DNA of 64,000 nucleotides from contig NZ_CP094264.1 of NCBI RefSeq assembly GCF_023614235.1, forward strand, positions 4,030,001 through 4,094,000. Direction: 5' to 3'. The notes below the pieces were generated by a model that was given only the letters and a program-made list of their open reading frames with translations, was not told where the DNA came from and ran no database searches. Shown here one piece after another: positions 61,652 to 64,000 of the stretch; within the stretch, counting starts at the first letter, position 1; each line of letters begins with the position of its first letter. A program made the translations under genes and the position numbers. This DNA comes from Streptomyces sp. MRC013. GTDB lineage: Bacteria; Actinomycetota; Actinomycetes; Streptomycetales; Streptomycetaceae.

Positions 61652-62743
61652 TCACATCTCGCCCAGGGTCACCCGCGCCGTCCGGGTGCGCCCCTCGCGC
61701 ACGTACCGCACGGTCACCTCCTGCTCCGGCTTCAGCGAGGCCAGCGCCTCCAGCAGCGACGTGATCGTCGTGATCCTCGTGCCCTCCAGGCGGGTGATGA
61801 CGTCCCCCACCCGCAGCCCCGCCTCCTGCGCCGCGCCGCCCTCCAGGACGCGCTCCACCGCGACCCCCGCGGGCCGGTAGTCGTCGTCGACGACCGTGCG
61901 CCCGGAGATCCCCAGCGCCGCCCGCCCCGAGTCCCGCACCCTCCCGAACCTCACGATCTGGTCCGCGACCGTCCGCACCATCGACACGGGGATGGCGAAG
62001 CCGATGCCGGGCGCCGAGCCCCCGCCCGCCTCGGGGTCGGCCGCCGCGAGGGTCGGGACGCCGATGACCTCGCTGTCCAGGTTGACCAGGGCGCCCCCGC
62101 TGTTTCCGGGGTTGATCGGCGCGGACGTCTGCACCATGTTGCCGATCGTCGCGCCCGTCCCGCCGCCGGCCCGGCCCTCGCTGACGGTGCGGCCGATCGC
62201 GGAGACGATGCCCTGCGTGACGCTGCCGGACAGCCCCAGCGGCGCCCCCATGGCGAGGACGATCTGCCCGACCTCGACCTTCGCCGAGTCGCCGAACCGC
62301 GCCGGGCGCACCCCCTCGGGCGGCGGGCCGTCCAGTTTGATGACGGCCAGGTCCTGCTCCGGGTAGCTGGAGACGAGCCGCGCCGCCAGGGGCTGCTCCC
62401 GCGTGGCGACCGTGACGCGGAAGCTGCGGGCGGAGCCGACGACATGGGCGTTGGTCACGATGTGGCCCCGGGCGTCGTAGACGACCCCCGAGCCGAGGCT
62501 CTCGCCCGCCTGGATGGTGACGACCGACGGCAGGACGTTCTTGATGACGGTCTGGTACTCGCTCTGCAGGTCGCCCGCCTGCCGCGGCGCCTGCCCGTGC
62601 GCCGTGCCCGCCACGCGCGGCCCGGCCGCCGCGGGCCCGGCGGGCGGCAGGGCGGTGGTGCAGCCGCCCAGCAGGGCGGCCGCGCCCACTCCGGCGACGA
62701 GGGGCAGCAGCAGCGCACGCGCACGCGGCGGTGGGAGGTCCAT
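61652..62743 (-). CDS. HtrA/DegP-like serine protease lipoprotein
   Basis: A 363-residue exported protease. The N-terminus MDLPPPRARALLLPLVAGVG leads to a lipobox (LLGGC, Cys about 28). The trypsin-like domain shows GSGVVYDARGHIVTNAHVVG (His), SYPEQDLAVIKLDG (Asp), and SAPINPGNSGGALVNLDSEVIGV (Ser). Then a PDZ domain: GVAVERVLEGGAAQEAGLRVGDVITRLEG. It degrades or refolds damaged proteins outside the membrane. The PDZ is single, as in many actinobacterial HtrA forms. It lies 74 bases downstream of the ABC exporter gene on the same strand. Confidence 0.93.
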   Translation of the reverse strand: MDLPPPRARALLLPLVAGVGAAALLGGCTTALPPAGPAAAGPRVAGTAHGQAPRQAGDLQSEYQTVIKNVLPSVVTIQAGESLGSGVVYDARGHIVTNAHVVGSARSFRVTVATREQPLAARLVSSYPEQDLAVIKLDGPPPEGVRPARFGDSAKVEVGQIVLAMGAPLGLSGSVTQGIVSAIGRTVSEGRAGGGTGATIGNMVQTSAPINPGNSGGALVNLDSEVIGVPTLAAADPEAGGGSAPGIGFAIPVSMVRTVADQIVRFGRVRDSGRAALGISGRTVVDDDYRPAGVAVERVLEGGAAQEAGLRVGDVITRLEGTRITTITSLLEALASLKPEQEVTVRYVREGRTRTARVTLGEM

Positions 62744-62817
62744 GCCCGGAGTATCGCTTCCGCCCGTTCGCGTCCGCCCGTGCAGCGCACCCGAACAGGG
62801 GGTGGGACACCGCCGCG

Positions 62818-64000
62818 CTACCCCCGTGTCGCCAGGAACTGGGTCGCCGCCAGCTCCGCGTAGAGCGGATCGCCGGCCACCAGCTCCGCGTGGGTGCCCA
62901 CCGCCCGGACCCGGCCCGCGTCCATCACCACGATCCGGTCCGCCATCGTCACCGTCGACAGCCGGTGGGCCACCACCAGCACGGTCACCTCCCGGGCCAC
63001 CTCCGCGACGACGTCCCGCAGCGCCAGCTCGTTGACCGCGTCCAACTGCGACGTCGCCTCGTCGAGCAGCAGCAGCCGCGGCCTGCGCAGCAGGGCCCGG
63101 GCCACGGCGACGCGCTGCCGCTCCCCGCCGGACAGCTTCGAGCCCCGGTGCCCCACCACGGTGTCCAGCCCGTCCGGCAGCCGCTCCACGAGCGCGTCCA
63201 GCCGCGCCCGCACGAGCACCTCCCGGACCTCCTCCTCGGTCGCGCCGGGCGCGGCGAACACGAGGTTCTCGCGGAGCGTCCCCGCCAGCACCGGGGCGTC
63301 CTGCTCGACGTACCCGATGGCGGCCCGCAGCGCGGCGACCGGCCAGTCCCGCACGTCCCTGCCGTCGACGAGGATCCGTCCGCCGGTCGCCTCGTAGAAC
63401 CGCTCCACCAGCCCGAACACGGTCGTCTTGCCCGCGCCCGAGGGCCCGACGAACGCGGTCATGCCGGGACCGGGCACCTCGAACGACACCCCGTGGTGCA
63501 CGTACGGCAGGTCCTCCCGGTACCGGAAGCGCACCTCCTCGAAGACGACCGACGCCGGTCCGGTCCCGCCCGCCGCGACGGGTTCGGCCCCCCGCTCCGG
63601 CTCCTCGACGGCCAGCCGCTCCGCCTCCTCGATCCGGGCGATCGCCGCGGACCCCACCTGGTACTGCGTCACCGCCTCGACCAGCTCCGACACCGGCTCG
63701 ATCAGGTAGAAGAGGTACAGCAGGAACGCGATCAGCTCCGCGACGGTGATCGCCCCCGACGCGACCCGTGCCCCGCCGACGCCCAGTACGGCCAGGAACG
63801 ACACCTGCACCGCGAGCCCCACCGACGACCCGGCGAGCGCCTGCCACGCGGCGGCCTTCACCCCGTGCCGCCACGCGTCGTGGGCCGCCGCCTCCACCGC
63901 GGCCGTCTCCCGCGCCTCGGCGCCCGACGCCTTCACCGTGCGGAACGCCCCGAACACCCGCTCCAGGCGGCTGGATATCTCGCCGACCGCCGCCTGCGAG
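62818..64000 (-). CDS. ABC exporter, fused membrane and ATPase domains (N-terminus outside the window)
   Basis: The visible 394 residues begin inside the transmembrane domain ([20 protein letters not shown], then helices [20 protein letters not shown] and [20 protein letters not shown]). The ATPase domain follows: Walker [11 protein letters not shown]-loop GYVEQDAPV, signature [16 protein letters not shown], Walker [11 protein letters not shown], and H-loop VAHRLST. This is the MsbA/LmrA-like half-transporter type that works as a dimer, exporting lipids or drugs. The start lies beyond position 64000. Confidence 0.93.
   Translation of the reverse strand, partial: SQAAVGEISSRLERVFGAFRTVKASGAEARETAAVEAAAHDAWRHGVKAAAWQALAGSSVGLAVQVSFLAVLGVGGARVASGAITVAELIAFLLYLFYLIEPVSELVEAVTQYQVGSAAIARIEEAERLAVEEPERGAEPVAAGGTGPASVVFEEVRFRYREDLPYVHHGVSFEVPGPGMTAFVGPSGAGKTTVFGLVERFYEATGGRILVDGRDVRDWPVAALRAAIGYVEQDAPVLAGTLRENLVFAAPGATEEEVREVLVRARLDALVERLPDGLDTVVGHRGSKLSGGERQRVAVARALLRRPRLLLLDEATSQLDAVNELALRDVVAEVAREVTVLVVAHRLSTVTMADRIVVMDAGRVRAVGTHAELVAGDPLYAELAATQFLATRG

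Overview
This window is very GC-rich, uses G or C at nearly every third codon position, and carries densely packed genes with GTG starts. Its content (F420:NADP oxidoreductase, MalR/MalEFG/AglA maltose system without its own ATPase, GlnR-controlled glnA, GlnE, two glutamine synthetases, cobalamin-tail genes) points to a Streptomyces chromosome. From memory, gene order follows the S. coelicolor core region running from panB through glnE, mal, glnA, lipA/lipB and aceE to the cob genes. No tRNA, rRNA, CRISPR array, prophage or intact insertion sequence was seen.

Layout. 1-9.4 kb: a drug-type MFS exporter, npdG, panB, a second MFS exporter with a TetR regulator, an endonuclease/exonuclease/phosphatase membrane protein, a DUF998 protein and a hydrolase. 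9.4-16.4 kb: a CBS-pair protein, a PP2C-type phosphatase, glnA2 (gamma-glutamylpolyamine synthetase type), a RibD/DHFR-like reductase and glnE. 16.4-29.8 kb: a PAP2 phosphatase, then malR divergent from malE-malF-malG-aglA, then a secreted giant pullulanase with its own promoter and MalR-like operator. 29.9-38.6 kb: small membrane proteins, a membrane-anchored protein with a sigma-like N-terminus, an epimerase, an ArsC-like protein, glnA with a clear GlnR site, an RDD protein, an 0.8-kb stretch without a recognisable gene, and DUF4191. 38.6-48.7 kb: lipA, lipB, an HTH/TPR-type regulator, an FAD oxidoreductase, a TIGR01777 epimerase, GNAT, DUF4240, SDR and WYL-regulator genes. 48.8-57.6 kb: aceE, a GntR regulator, a two-lipoyl-domain E2, lpdA and pepA. 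57.8-64 kb: cobS, cobT, a fused MBL-like/CobU protein, a small protein, an HtrA-like lipoprotein and a truncated ABC exporter.

The genes connect in three ways. Nitrogen: glnA is the adenylylatable synthetase and glnE its modifying enzyme, while glnA2 lacks the target tyrosine. Carbon: extracellular pullulanase makes maltodextrins, MalEFG imports them and AglA hydrolyses them, all probably under MalR; the aceE-E2-Lpd proteins then form pyruvate dehydrogenase parts. Cofactors: lipB and lipA make the lipoyl groups that the E2 carries.

The most striking anomaly is that about ten conserved genes, including glnE, malG and aceE, are broken by single-base length changes, nearly all in short G/C runs and mostly one missing G. 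This looks like systematic base-calling error rather than gene decay. A separate in-frame TAG interrupts malE. The pullulanase carries a rare TTA codon, which suggests bldA dependence. I found no convincing wholly new system here; the best leads are regulatory (MalR operators, inter-gene hairpins, palindromes at aceE), protein oddities (CobT lacking the expected glutamate, MBL-CobU fusion, sigma-like membrane protein) and the unexplained stretch near 37 kb.
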